From contig JASJXX010000005.1 in assembly GCA_030123765.1 (NCBI GenBank), positions 1 through 60,637 on the forward strand: a DNA stretch of 60,637 bases, in the 5' to 3' direction. Position numbers and translations under genes: made by a program. The stretch is from Actinomycetota bacterium (GTDB lineage: Bacteria > Actinomycetota > Acidimicrobiia > Spongiisociales > UBA5794). The notes below the pieces were generated by a model. That model did not search any database. It was given only the letters and a program-made list of their open reading frames with translations, and was not told the origin of the DNA. Of this stretch, positions 34,558-45,956 are shown one piece after another. Positions within the stretch are counted from its first letter, which is position 1; each line of letters starts with the position of its first letter.

Positions 34558-35703
34558 TCACACGCCGAGGCCGCGTCCGATGATCTCTTTCATGATTTCA
34601 GTCGTGCCGCCGTAGATCGTCTGCACCCTTGCGTCAAGGTACGCCCTCGCGATCGGGTATTCGAGCATGTACCCGTACCCGCCGTGCATCTGGACGCCCA
34701 TGTTGACAACTCTGCCCAGCATCTCGGTCGTCCACCACTTTGCTTCGGCCGCCTGCTCGATGGTGAGGTTGCCACGGAGGTGATCTTCAAGGAGCCGGTC
34801 GACGAAGACACGGCCGATATCGATCTCAGTCCTGGCTTCGGCGAGCTGGAATCGATTGTGCTGAAAGCTTCCGATGGGTCGGCCGAACGCCTGGCGCTCC
34901 TTCGCGTAGTCGAGCGTTATCTGGAAGGCAGCCTCGGCGCCAGCGACAGCGCCGATAGCGATCGATAAGCGCTCCTGGGGAAGGTTCGCCATGAGCTGGA
35001 AGAAACCCATCCCCTCATCACCGAGGCGGTTCGCAACCGGCACAGGAACATCGTTGAAGAACAACTCAGCTGTGTCCTGCGCGTGGAGCCCCATCTTGGC
35101 GAGGTTCCTGCCGCGTTCGAAACCCTCCATGCCGTCTTCGACGATGAGTAGCGTCAGTCCGCCGTGCGCATCATCTGAAGTGCGGACGACGACGATGATG
35201 AGGTCGGCATTTATGCCGTTAGTGATGAAGGTTTTGGACCCGTTGACGACGTAGACGTCTCCATCGCGCCTGGCAGTGGTCTTGATTCCGGCAAGGTCAG
35301 AGCCGGTCGCCGGTTCGGTCATCGCTATTGCGGTCATGAGGTCGCCGCTGGCGAGGCCCGGCAGCCACCGTTTCTTCTGCTCATCGTTCGCGTAGGTGAG
35401 GAAGTAGGGGGTACAGATGTCGTTGTGCAGCGTGATACACATTCCAGAACCACCTGCCTCCCCTCTCGTGAGCACTTCGGCGATGACGGCGTTGTAGCGG
35501 AAGTCCTCGACGCCCCCACCCCCGTACTCCGAGGGGATCGCCATTCCTAGCAGCCCGGCCCGGCCGGCCTTGCGGAACATGCTCTTATCTATCTTGCCTG
35601 CGTCCTGCCACTCCTGAGCATGGGGGAGGATCTCCTTCTCAAGAAAGTGGTGTGCCGATTCGCGGAACAGATCGTGGTCGGTGTCAAAGATGGTGCGTTG
35701 CAT
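34558..35703 (-). CDS. Acyl-CoA dehydrogenase, long-chain-like
   Basis: 381 residues. An FAD enzyme of fatty-acid beta-oxidation. FAD/substrate motifs are MTEPATGSDLAGI, the ITNG segment, ERQAFGRPIG, QMHGGYGYMLEYP and IYGGTTEIMKEIIGR. The pattern YGGT instead of YEGT places it with the LCAD-type enzymes, where the catalytic Glu sits in helix G (GAEAAFQ here) rather than near the C-terminus. Length and start are typical. Confidence 0.9.
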   Translation of the reverse strand: MQRTIFDTDHDLFRESAHHFLEKEILPHAQEWQDAGKIDKSMFRKAGRAGLLGMAIPSEYGGGGVEDFRYNAVIAEVLTRGEAGGSGMCITLHNDICTPYFLTYANDEQKKRWLPGLASGDLMTAIAMTEPATGSDLAGIKTTARRDGDVYVVNGSKTFITNGINADLIIVVVRTSDDAHGGLTLLIVEDGMEGFERGRNLAKMGLHAQDTAELFFNDVPVPVANRLGDEGMGFFQLMANLPQERLSIAIGAVAGAEAAFQITLDYAKERQAFGRPIGSFQHNRFQLAEARTEIDIGRVFVDRLLEDHLRGNLTIEQAAEAKWWTTEMLGRVVNMGVQMHGGYGYMLEYPIARAYLDARVQTIYGGTTEIMKEIIGRGLGV

Positions 35704-36028
35704 GCAAGGACGGTATCAGGTCGCGGGCGTCGGCCCTCAACCTGGGGGTATCCGACTATTAGAACCTGGTCACTTTTTTGGATATCGACAACGTTTCCCC
35801 GCTGCGCGAAGGTTGCAGAAGAGAGAGTTTGGGACCGACCGCCGTGTCGATGGAGGATCAGCACGACAGCAGTCGCCTTCGGGAGCTGAACACACGTCGG
35901 TCAACGGCAGCGATCAGAACGTCGTTGCGGTGGATCGGTTCATATGGGAGGGGTCTCCGTAGAGGCTCCTCCCGTTCTTACGCCTAGCGGGTTGGCGCGG
36001 CGACCCGCTCCGCGTCCCATCCGATGGG
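35704..36028. other. Gene-free interval between acyl-CoA dehydrogenase and tryptophanase
   Basis: 325 nt without a credible gene on either strand. Close to the tryptophanase stop are two short hairpins (gggagg/cctccc at 35946-35973 and gcgggt/acccgc at 35987-36008) which could terminate it. An A+T-rich spot with a T6 run near 35773 may belong to the acyl-CoA dehydrogenase promoter. Confidence 0.4.
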
Positions 36029-37408
36029 TCAGAGCGGTTCGAGCCTTGCAGTGAAGTGGCGAAGCCACGATGCTTGCTCGATGATGCGGTAACCACGGAG
36101 ATCTTCGGATCGAGTTGCTACGTCGATGACCACTTCAGCCACATAATCGATGTGGCTCTGGGTGTACGTCCTGCGGGGGATCGCCAGACGGACGAGTTCC
36201 ATCGTTGCGGGGTCGTCCGGCCCTCCGTGCGGGTCGACCCGGCCGAACATGACCGTGCCGATCTCGACGCCACGGACTCCTCCTGCGCGGTACAGCTCGA
36301 TAGCGAGCGATTGGGCCGGATACTCGTAGGACGGGATGTGCGGGAGGAGAGCGGCTGCATCGAGATAGACAGCGTGCCCCCCCGCAGGGAGCATGATCGG
36401 CATGCCGCCGGCGTTGATCGTCGTTGCGAGATACTCGGTTGAGCGAATACGGTAGCGGAGGTAGTTCTCGTCGAGGACTTCGTTGAGCCCGATGGCGATC
36501 GCCTCGAGGTCATATCCAGCCAGGCCGCCGTAGGTAGGGAACCCCTCGGTGAGGATGAGCAGGTTCCTTGCTTCCTGCGCCCATCGGGCGTTGTTCATCG
36601 CGAGGAATCCACCGATGTTGGAGAGTCCGTCCTTCTTGGCCGACATCGTGGTGCCATCGACGAGAGAGAACATCTCTCGCGCAATCTCGCGCGGTGTTGT
36701 GTCGGCGTAGCCATCCTCCCGCGTCTTGATGAACCAGGCATTCTCCGCGAACCGGCACGCGTCGAGAAAGAGAGGTATCCCGTACTCGTCGCACACCGAG
36801 CGCACGTCGCGGATATTCGCCATCGAGACGGGCTGGCCCCCACCGGAGTTGTTAGTGACCGTGATCATCACGAGCGGCACACGGTCGACACCTACCTCCT
36901 GGATGGTCGCCCTGAGCTTCTCGACATCCATGTTCCCTTTGAAGGGCAGGATCGTCGCTGGATCTGTTCCGCCGGGGATGACCATATCTCGCGCTTCAGC
37001 ACCCTGGTACTCAACGTTGGCCCTCGTCGTGTCGAAGTGCGTGTTGTTCGGTACGACATCGCCACTCTCAACTGCCACGCTAAACAGGATCTTCTCTGCG
37101 GCTCGGCCCTGGTGGGTAGGGATGACATGATCGAACCCCGTGATGCTGGTGACAGTCTCTTCGAAGCGGAAGAAGGAGCGGCTACCGGCGTAGGTCTCGT
37201 CGCCCCGCATCATGCCTGCCCACTGCTCCGCCGACATCGCCCCGGTACCTGAGTCGGTGAGAAGGTCGATGATGACTTCATCCGCGCGGAGGCCGAACAG
37301 GTTGTATCCAGATCGCTTAAGGGCGGCTTCGCGCTGCTTGAGATCAGGCAGGTCGATCGCCTCGACGGTGTGTATCCGGAACGGCTCGATGATGGTCTTG
37401 TACTCCAT
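36029..37408 (-). CDS. tnaA: Tryptophanase (beta-eliminating, PLP-dependent)
   Basis: 459 residues. Beta-elimination of tryptophan to indole, pyruvate and ammonia. LLTDSGTGAM, MMRGDETYAGSRS, PTHQGRAAE, TNNSGGGQPVS and SAKKD (256-260; PLP Lys259) are all present. Tyrosine phenol-lyase is the close alternative; its substrate-binding Arg381 (in MERG) is replaced by Ile in the VEIG motif here, as in tryptophanase. The ATG at 37408 has GAGAGG five bases upstream. An HTH gene 61 nt upstream on the same strand may regulate it. Confidence 0.85.
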   Translation of the reverse strand: MEYKTIIEPFRIHTVEAIDLPDLKQREAALKRSGYNLFGLRADEVIIDLLTDSGTGAMSAEQWAGMMRGDETYAGSRSFFRFEETVTSITGFDHVIPTHQGRAAEKILFSVAVESGDVVPNNTHFDTTRANVEYQGAEARDMVIPGGTDPATILPFKGNMDVEKLRATIQEVGVDRVPLVMITVTNNSGGGQPVSMANIRDVRSVCDEYGIPLFLDACRFAENAWFIKTREDGYADTTPREIAREMFSLVDGTTMSAKKDGLSNIGGFLAMNNARWAQEARNLLILTEGFPTYGGLAGYDLEAIAIGLNEVLDENYLRYRIRSTEYLATTINAGGMPIMLPAGGHAVYLDAAALLPHIPSYEYPAQSLAIELYRAGGVRGVEIGTVMFGRVDPHGGPDDPATMELVRLAIPRRTYTQSHIDYVAEVVIDVATRSEDLRGYRIIEQASWLRHFTARLEPL

Positions 37409-37469
37409 GGGATCCTCTCGGTGCGGTACCGTGAGTCTCGCAGTTGCAGGCACGTACCTACGCACCTAC

Positions 37470-37703
37470 CTACTTATCGGATACTTCGCTGCTGACCCTC
37501 CCGTCGGGACTCAACGCTCTCTCCTCATTGATCCAGTCCTCGAAATCGCGCAGGGAGACCCGCCACTCCCGTCCGAACTTCACCGCGGGGAGCGCACCGG
37601 TCCGCAGAACAGATGTGACGACGAAGGGTGACACGTCCATGTACTCGCAGATGTCCGCGACGGTGAGCCAGGGTTTGTCGAGATCCACAGTTATGCGATC
37701 CAT
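37470..37703 (-). CDS. Excisionase-type helix-turn-helix DNA-binding protein
   Basis: 77 residues from ATG 37703. KPWLTVADICEYMDVSPFVVTSVLRTG and LPAVKFGREWRVSLRDFEDWI are a MerR/excisionase-like HTH_17 domain (HTH then wing with the GxxWR motif). The frame is open upstream to 37817 with further ATG at 37763; no ribosome site decides. It is probably a small transcriptional regulator, possibly of tnaA downstream, rather than a phage excisionase, since there is no integrase nearby. Confidence 0.7.
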   Translation of the reverse strand: MDRITVDLDKPWLTVADICEYMDVSPFVVTSVLRTGALPAVKFGREWRVSLRDFEDWINEERALSPDGRVSSEVSDK

Positions 37704-37870
37704 ACGCACAGCGTAGAGCACCTCCGGGAGGGATTCCAGGGGCACGAAAAATGTCTTGCGCATTGGCAGGGACCACCGTATCGTCGTGGAGCCTGGAGAG
37801 AGACCGCCCGGTCGCACGCACAGGGTCGAGAGGGGCCAAGCGGGCGTCGGTCCGGGAAGGTTGAGAACAC

Positions 37871-38689
37871 ATGATCAGCGTTTTGATCGCTGCAACCCAC
37901 CGATTCGGTCGGGTCAGAAGAAATGGATACGACCCCGACGAGGTCGACGCTGTCGTCGCACGTCTGATAAGCGAGCTCCGTCGCCACGACGAACGCGTTG
38001 TGACCCTCACCGAGCGGCTCGACGCGGCGGATGCCTCCGCAGACGCTATCCGCAGAACCTTTGTGGCCGCCGAAGCGACGCGCGATGAGATCATGGCGAA
38101 GGCCAACGCCGATGCGAGCATGATCGTCAAGGACGCGAAGATTCAGGCAGAGGAACTCGTCGGCCTCGCAGAGGCGCTCGAGGCGCAGATTGCTGTTCGC
38201 CGAGACCGAGCCCTTGTCGAGGTCTACGCGGAGACGGATCACACGCTCAGGATGATCGAAGCCGAGACCGCGAGGCGCTCAGCTGAAACCGAGTGGGTGG
38301 TACGCGAGGCAGTGGATGCGGCGAACCGCGAAGCCGCCGAAGTCGGGGGCCTCGCAGAAGTCAAGATGCGTGAAGAGTTCCGGAGGGCGGGGGACCTCAG
38401 CCTGCGCGTCGCGTCGATACGCGAGGCGGTCCTCAGCCTCGAACAGGCAGCAGCGAAGCTCGCCGAGTCTGCGTTGCAGGACGCGAGAGTGCTCGATCTG
38501 ACAGCGATTGAGCAGATCGATCGGCTTACGCTCGATCTTACCGAGCCCCAGGCGGAGAAACCGCTTCTGGTACTTGCGGAACCTGCCGATGTTGTGGAAT
38601 CACCCGACGAGTCGCCAAGAACCCGATACCAGCGACTGACGGGCATTCCGCTACGAGAACGGATCAAGATCGCCCGGATGTCTGAGTAA
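37871..38689 (+). CDS. DivIVA/Wag31-domain coiled-coil protein
   Basis: 272 residues. The N-terminal RVRRNGYDPDEVDAVVARL is the DivIVA signature (GYDxxEVD), followed by a long alanine/glutamate-rich coiled coil (about 30-210) and a shorter basic C-terminus. DivIVA proteins mark curved membranes and organise polar growth and division in actinobacteria. Its length is close to that of Wag31. Other DivIVA-domain proteins with secondary roles are alternatives. Confidence 0.75.
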   Translation: MISVLIAATHRFGRVRRNGYDPDEVDAVVARLISELRRHDERVVTLTERLDAADASADAIRRTFVAAEATRDEIMAKANADASMIVKDAKIQAEELVGLAEALEAQIAVRRDRALVEVYAETDHTLRMIEAETARRSAETEWVVREAVDAANREAAEVGGLAEVKMREEFRRAGDLSLRVASIREAVLSLEQAAAKLAESALQDARVLDLTAIEQIDRLTLDLTEPQAEKPLLVLAEPADVVESPDESPRTRYQRLTGIPLRERIKIARMSE

Positions 38690-38714
38690 CAGGCACCCGG
38701 AGCGGGCGGAGGGG

Positions 38715-38744
38715 TAAACACCGGTGGGCGACCACCGGTGTTTA
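38715..38744 (+). terminator. Terminator hairpin after the DivIVA-like gene
   Basis: A perfect 13-bp stem (taaacaccggtgg / ccaccggtgttta) with a gcga loop, 26 nt after the stop codon. Confidence 0.75.
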
Positions 38745-38805
38745 TCGTTGACCAGGTATCAGAGGGCAGACCTGGATGCGGAGTTTGCACACCCGTCTCC
38801 ACCGA

Positions 38806-38833
38806 ATTGATACGACTCGACTCAGGTTATACT
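38806..38833 (+). promoter_or_regulatory. dnaK promoter with overlapping HAIR-like HspR operator
   Basis: TTGATA (38807-38812) and TATACT (38828-38833) form a promoter-like pair. Over the same bases lies ATTGATA-N7-ACTCAGG (38806-38826), which matches the HspR recognition pattern CTTGAGT-N7-ACTCAAG in spacing and in most of the right half-site (6 of 7), less in the left (4 of 7). hspR itself is the last gene of the operon, so autorepression is expected. Confidence 0.5.
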
Positions 38834-38866
38834 CTGTGCTTCGACTTAACCATTCTTCCACGCTAG

Positions 38867-41373
<2,507 letters not shown>

Positions 41374-41381
<8 letters not shown>

Positions 41382-42285
41382 AGAGTGGATGGAGAAGGAC
41401 TATTACGCCACACTCGGCGTTGCCAAGGACGCCTCTCAGAAAGAGATAAAGAAGGCGTTCCGGGGACTCGCGCGCGAGTTCCATCCTGACAACAACCCTG
41501 GCGACGAGCCCGCTGAGTCACGTTTCAAGGAGATCAATGAGGCCTATGACACCATCGGGGACGAGGAGAAACGCCGTGAATACGATCACGCACGCGAGAT
41601 GGGGTACTTCGTCGGAGGCCCGTCCGGTGGCCAGCAGTACGTGCGGGTCGAAGATCTCTTAAGCGGCGGATTCAGCACAGCATCGCCACAGGACCTCTTC
41701 GGAGGGCTCCAGGATCTCTTCACCGGAGGTCGGCACCGCGTGCGAGCCGAGAGGGGCCACGACATCTCCGGATCGATCACGCTGAGTTTTCACGAAGCGC
41801 TTGCGGGCCCGACCAGAGAGTTCACTACCGGTGCCAAGACTGTCAAGGTGAGGATCCCGAAGGGAGTTGCGGACGGCACGAAGGTTCGCGTGAGGGGCAG
41901 GGGTCATCCTGGGACGAACGGTGGGGCGGCAGGCGATCTGTATGTCGAGGTTCGAGTTGCGGAGCATCCCGTATTTGGTCGGTCGGGGAAGAGGGACCTG
42001 ACCCTCACCGTGCCGGTGACGTACTCCGAGGCGGCGCTAGGCACCGTCATCAGCATTCCGACGCTCGATGGAACGACGAAGATCAAGGTGCCTCCAGGCA
42101 CCCAGCCGGGAACGACGATGAAGCTCTCGGGCAGGGGCGTCGAGACGGCGGCCGTGACGGGCGATCTGCTCGTGACGATCGACGTCGCCGTCCCCCTCAA
42201 GGTCACCGACGCAGAGAGAAGAGCCCTCGAAGCGCTTCGCGACGCAGAGTCAGAGTGGAATCCACGCGACCATCTTGGGGTGTGA
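41374..42285 (+). CDS. dnaJ: DnaJ-family co-chaperone lacking the zinc finger (type II/CbpA-like)
   Basis: 303 residues. J domain at about 8-72 with the HPD at 37-39, a short Gly/Phe-rich region (75-110), then two C-terminal beta-sandwich domains. There is no cysteine, so the CxxCxGxG zinc-binding region of canonical DnaJ is absent. Its ATG overlaps the grpE stop by 8 nt. It stimulates DnaK ATPase activity; the missing zinc finger makes it the CbpA/DnaJ2 type used in HspR-type operons. Confidence 0.92.
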
Positions 42286-42286
42286 C

Positions 42287-42679
42287 ATGAACGAGAGACA
42301 GGAAGCCGTTTACATCATCTCGGTAGCAGCCGAACTCGTCGGCATGCATCCCCAGACGTTGCGTGTCTATGAGCGAAGAGGTCTCGTCGATCCGTACCGG
42401 ACCCCCGGAGGCACTCGCAGGTACAGCAGGGCAGACCTCGATCGCCTCCTCTTCATTCAGGATCTCTCGAGCGCTGGCGTCAATCTCGAAGGCATCAAGC
42501 GGATCCTTGTGCTGCGAAACGAGAACACCAGGTTGAAGAGCCAGGTGAGCCGCTTACGAAGGCTTCTCACCCAGGCGGAGAACCGCTGGTCGACCACCGT
42601 CGGTCCAACAGTCTTCCGGATAGGCGTCCGTCAGAAGCGACACCTGCCGGACATCCGCAGGGAGAACCCCTTCGTCTGA
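42287..42679 (+). CDS. hspR: Heat-shock repressor HspR (MerR family)
   Basis: 130 residues. An N-terminal MerR-type winged HTH (LVGMHPQTLRVYERRGLVDPYRTPGGTRRYS) and a basic C-terminus. HspR represses dnaK operons via HAIR sites in actinobacteria. The ATG at 42287 overlaps nothing and begins just after the dnaJ stop; a TTG at 42275 is an alternative. Final gene of the chaperone operon. Confidence 0.93.
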   Translation: MNERQEAVYIISVAAELVGMHPQTLRVYERRGLVDPYRTPGGTRRYSRADLDRLLFIQDLSSAGVNLEGIKRILVLRNENTRLKSQVSRLRRLLTQAENRWSTTVGPTVFRIGVRQKRHLPDIRRENPFV

Positions 42680-42706
42680 GGGCTGTGGCGCCGACGAAGG
42701 CGCGCC

Positions 42707-44815
42707 CTATCCGCTCGCGAGCCCGCGCAGTTCAGAAGCCACCATCACATCTGTGATGAGCGCGTGTCGCTCGATGGCGAACTGCGGCCACGGCGCATCG
42801 GTCGCCGCGAGCCGTCTCGGTGGTGCAACAAGGTCGTAGCCACACCGTTCGGCGATCTCGGCGACTACCTCGGCCCCGATGCCGCCAGAGCGCTGCGGCT
42901 CCTGGACGAAGAGCATTCTCCCTGTCCTGGCCACGGATTCAGACACCATCTCCACGTCCCATGGGTAGACGGTGCGGAGGTCGATGACTTCGACATCGAT
43001 ACCGTCAGCGGTGGCCATCTCGGCTGCCCGCAGCGACACGGGGACCATCCCGCCGTACGTCACCAGCGTGATGTCGCCGCCCTCCCTACGCTTCCTTGCC
43101 CTGCCGAGCGGAAGCTGATAAGCGGCGTCGGGGACGGTCTCCTTTCCTGCGCGATAGAGCACCTTCGGCTCGAGGAATATCACCGGATCATCGGAACGGA
43201 TCGCGGCTGCGAGCAGGCCCTTTGCGTCCGAGGGGGAGGACGGGACGACAACGATGATTCCCGGCACATGGGCGAAGTAAGCCTCGGGGCTGTCGCAGTG
43301 GTGCTCGTGGGCGCCAATGCCTGCGCCGTTGGGCATGCGCACCACTATCGGCAGCGATGTGTTGCCCCGCGTACGAAACCGGATGCGCCCGAGATGGCTT
43401 GCAATCTGGTCGAACGCCGGGTAGGAGAACCCTTCGAACTGAATCTCCGCGATCGGTCGCACTCCTGCCATCGCCATGCCAATAGCGGTTCCGATGATGC
43501 CGGATTCGTTGATCGGGGTGTCGATCACCCGCTCTGTGCCAAACCTGTCAAGCAGCCCTGCCGAGATACGGAAGACGCCGCCGGCAACCGCAACATCCTG
43601 CCCGAGTAGGACGGTTGTCGGGTCGGCAGCCATCTCCTGGTGCAACGCGGCGTTGATGGCGTCAGCCATCGACATCTCTGTAGCGGGCCCTGAAGGCAGG
43701 TCGTCGTGTCCGACGATCCAGCGCTCGGACGCCGGGATCGGGGACCGTTCCTCCCCCGCCCCATCCTCGAGCCGATGCAGCTGTTCGACCATCGAGTCGG
43801 GGACCTTCTCGAACGCATGAGTGATGATGTCTGCACGTGGCGGAAGTTCGACCTCGGTTACGGCGTCGAGTGCCCGATCGAACTTGTCGGTAGCGCCGGT
43901 GATGAGCTGATCTTCGGCCTTGTTGTCCCACCAGCCCCTGTTCATCACAAAGGCGCGCATGCGATCGAGCGGGTCAAGGTGACGCCAGAGTTCCTCTTCC
44001 TCTCGTGTGCGGTACAGCGCGGGGTCGTCCGCTGTTGCGTGGGGGCCGAACCGGTAGCAGATCGCTTCGATGAGTGTCGGGCCACCGCCATCGGCACCTC
44101 TCTGGACGGCGCGTCTGGTCGCGTCGTACATGGCAACGACGTCGAAGCCGTTGACCTTCTCCGCGGCCATGCCGTAGCCAGGGGCCTTGTCGGCAAGCCA
44201 TGTTGCCGCGGTCTGTTGCTCGTAGGGCACCGAGATGGCGTAGAAGTTGTTCGAGATGATGAACACCGTTGGCGTCCTCCACACACCGGCGAAGTTCATA
44301 CCCGAATGGAAGTCGTTCTCTGATGTGCCGCCGTCGCCGATGTAGGCTGCCGTGACAACGTCGTTTCCGAGGAATCGCTGGGCGTACGCGTGGCCAACAG
44401 CGTGAGGCAGGTGGCTACCGATCGGGACGGTGATGACCATCTGGTTCAGATCCGGTGGATCCCACGCCACGTTCGGAAGGCCTCGCCAGTAGGCGAGGAT
44501 TGTCTCGTACGGCACCCCTCTTGCGATCTGGACACCGTGCTCTCGATAGCCCGGGTAGACGAAGTCCTGTTCGCGAAGCGCGTGGGCGCTGCCGACCTGA
44601 ACCGCCTCGTGACCTTCCGCAATGGCGTACGTTCCGATCCGCCCCTGCCGCTGCGCTCCCGTGGCACGACGGTCGAAGACCCGGGCGCGCACCATATCGC
44701 GATACAGGTCCAGGGCGAGGTCCTTTGTCAGCCACGGAGCGTCTGCGACGAGCTTGCCGTCACGGTCAACGATCTCGTGCAGCGCTTCCCAGTCTGTGTC
44801 CTCAGGTCGTCGCAT
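42707..44815 (-). CDS. Fused E1 alpha-beta of a 2-oxoacid dehydrogenase complex
   Basis: 702 residues. Residues about 30-360 are the thiamine-diphosphate E1 alpha subunit (SHLPHAVGHAYA, GDG at 160-162, NFAGV...NN at 174-190); residues about 385-700 are the E1 beta subunit (GQDVAVAGGVFR, TPINESGIIGTAIGMAMAGVRPIAEIQF). The E1 alpha and beta are usually separate genes, so this is a natural fusion of the branched-chain/pyruvate type. No E2 or E3 gene is adjacent. The ATG overlaps the upstream aminotransferase stop as TGATG. Substrate is open: branched-chain 2-oxoacids, or an aromatic 2-oxoacid given the neighbour. Confidence 0.88.
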   Translation of the reverse strand: MRRPEDTDWEALHEIVDRDGKLVADAPWLTKDLALDLYRDMVRARVFDRRATGAQRQGRIGTYAIAEGHEAVQVGSAHALREQDFVYPGYREHGVQIARGVPYETILAYWRGLPNVAWDPPDLNQMVITVPIGSHLPHAVGHAYAQRFLGNDVVTAAYIGDGGTSENDFHSGMNFAGVWRTPTVFIISNNFYAISVPYEQQTAATWLADKAPGYGMAAEKVNGFDVVAMYDATRRAVQRGADGGGPTLIEAICYRFGPHATADDPALYRTREEEELWRHLDPLDRMRAFVMNRGWWDNKAEDQLITGATDKFDRALDAVTEVELPPRADIITHAFEKVPDSMVEQLHRLEDGAGEERSPIPASERWIVGHDDLPSGPATEMSMADAINAALHQEMAADPTTVLLGQDVAVAGGVFRISAGLLDRFGTERVIDTPINESGIIGTAIGMAMAGVRPIAEIQFEGFSYPAFDQIASHLGRIRFRTRGNTSLPIVVRMPNGAGIGAHEHHCDSPEAYFAHVPGIIVVVPSSPSDAKGLLAAAIRSDDPVIFLEPKVLYRAGKETVPDAAYQLPLGRARKRREGGDITLVTYGGMVPVSLRAAEMATADGIDVEVIDLRTVYPWDVEMVSESVARTGRMLFVQEPQRSGGIGAEVVAEIAERCGYDLVAPPRRLAATDAPWPQFAIERHALITDVMVASELRGLASG

Positions 44816-45891
44816 CAAGAGCGTTCGACGGTGTCGAGGGCGTCGAGGAAGCGTTGGTTCTCCGGCTCTGTACCGACTGTCACGCGCACACCAGCACCGA
44901 GCACCCGGATGATCACACCCTTGTGCAGGAGTGCATCGAAGAGCCCGGACGCGTCGCTCTCCGGCTCGAAGTACACGAAGTTTGCTTGCGTGGGGGCGAC
45001 CTGGAAGCCGCGACGTGTCAGCTCGCCCACGAGGAACTCGCGTCCGGCCGCGTTCGAAGCCACTCTGTCGGACACTCGCTCTTGCTGTTTGAGAGCTTCA
45101 AGGCCAGCCGCCTGGGCCGGAGACGTCACTGCGAATGGTGGTTGGGTGACGCGCACCGTGTTGATGAGCTCGGGATGCCCGATGCCGTATCCGACGCGTA
45201 AGCCGGCGAGGCCGTAAATTTTTGAGAAGGTGCGCGCAACCAACACGTTCGGTCGGGTGGTTGCCATCGCGATCATGGATCCGTAGGACGAGTCGGTCAC
45301 GTACTCGGCGTAGGCCTCGTCGACGACGACGATCACTCGCTCGTGAACCGCGTCGATGAAGGCGTGCACATCCTTCGCGGAACGGATGCCCCCGGTGGGA
45401 TTGTTCGGGTTGCAGAGGTAGACGATCGTGGTGTCATCGCGGATGGCTGCGAGCATCGCGTCGAGGTCATGGTTGAAGTTTTCGTCAAGCGGGACACCGA
45501 TCGGTTCGCTCTGCGCGACAAGGGTCGCGATGCGGTACATGACGAAGCTCGGATGCGCGAACACTGCGCTCGTGCCTGGCCCTCCAACCGAGAGCGCGGT
45601 GCAGCGAAGTATCTCGGAGGAACCCGCAGCGACCCACACGGCCTCTGCGTCGAGGCCGTGGTGAGCGGCGATGGAGTTGGTCAGTTCACTCTGTGCACTG
45701 TCCGGGTACCGGTTGACGCCGGCGCCGGCTCTCGCTATCGCGTCGATTACTTCGGGGAAGGGCTCAGTCGGGCACTCGTTCGATGCCAGCTTGTCGATGG
45801 ATACGATCCCGAGCTCTCTCGCGACATCCTCGATGGGTCGCCCCGCCACATATCGCGGTATCGATCCGAGATCTGGTCTGTAGGTCGGCAC
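44815..45891 (-). CDS. Histidinol-phosphate/aromatic aminotransferase (HisC/Pat-like)
   Basis: 358 residues. A fold-type I PLP aminotransferase: LASNECPTEPFP near the N-terminus, VAAGSSEIL, CNPNNPTG, VDEAYAEY, the Schiff-base Lys in RTFSKIYGLAGLRVGYG, and the C-terminal LGAGVRVTVGT with the carboxylate-binding Arg. HisC and aromatic-acid Pat cannot be told apart by eye. Coupled to the fused E1 by a stop-start overlap, it more likely feeds a 2-oxoacid to that enzyme than histidine synthesis; no other his gene is near. Confidence 0.85.
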   Translation of the reverse strand: MPTYRPDLGSIPRYVAGRPIEDVARELGIVSIDKLASNECPTEPFPEVIDAIARAGAGVNRYPDSAQSELTNSIAAHHGLDAEAVWVAAGSSEILRCTALSVGGPGTSAVFAHPSFVMYRIATLVAQSEPIGVPLDENFNHDLDAMLAAIRDDTTIVYLCNPNNPTGGIRSAKDVHAFIDAVHERVIVVVDEAYAEYVTDSSYGSMIAMATTRPNVLVARTFSKIYGLAGLRVGYGIGHPELINTVRVTQPPFAVTSPAQAAGLEALKQQERVSDRVASNAAGREFLVGELTRRGFQVAPTQANFVYFEPESDASGLFDALLHKGVIIRVLGAGVRVTVGTEPENQRFLDALDTVERS

Positions 45892-45956
45892 GGTGCAGGA
45901 CCCTCCGTTGGATCGTCTGACCCTCAGGCTACATGCTCTTCAGACGCGAATTTTGG

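Noticed and set aside
36029-37408. Tyrosine phenol-lyase instead of tryptophanase
   Set aside because: The substrate-binding Arg of TPL (in MERG) is replaced by Ile in VEIG, as in tryptophanase; activity is still unproved.
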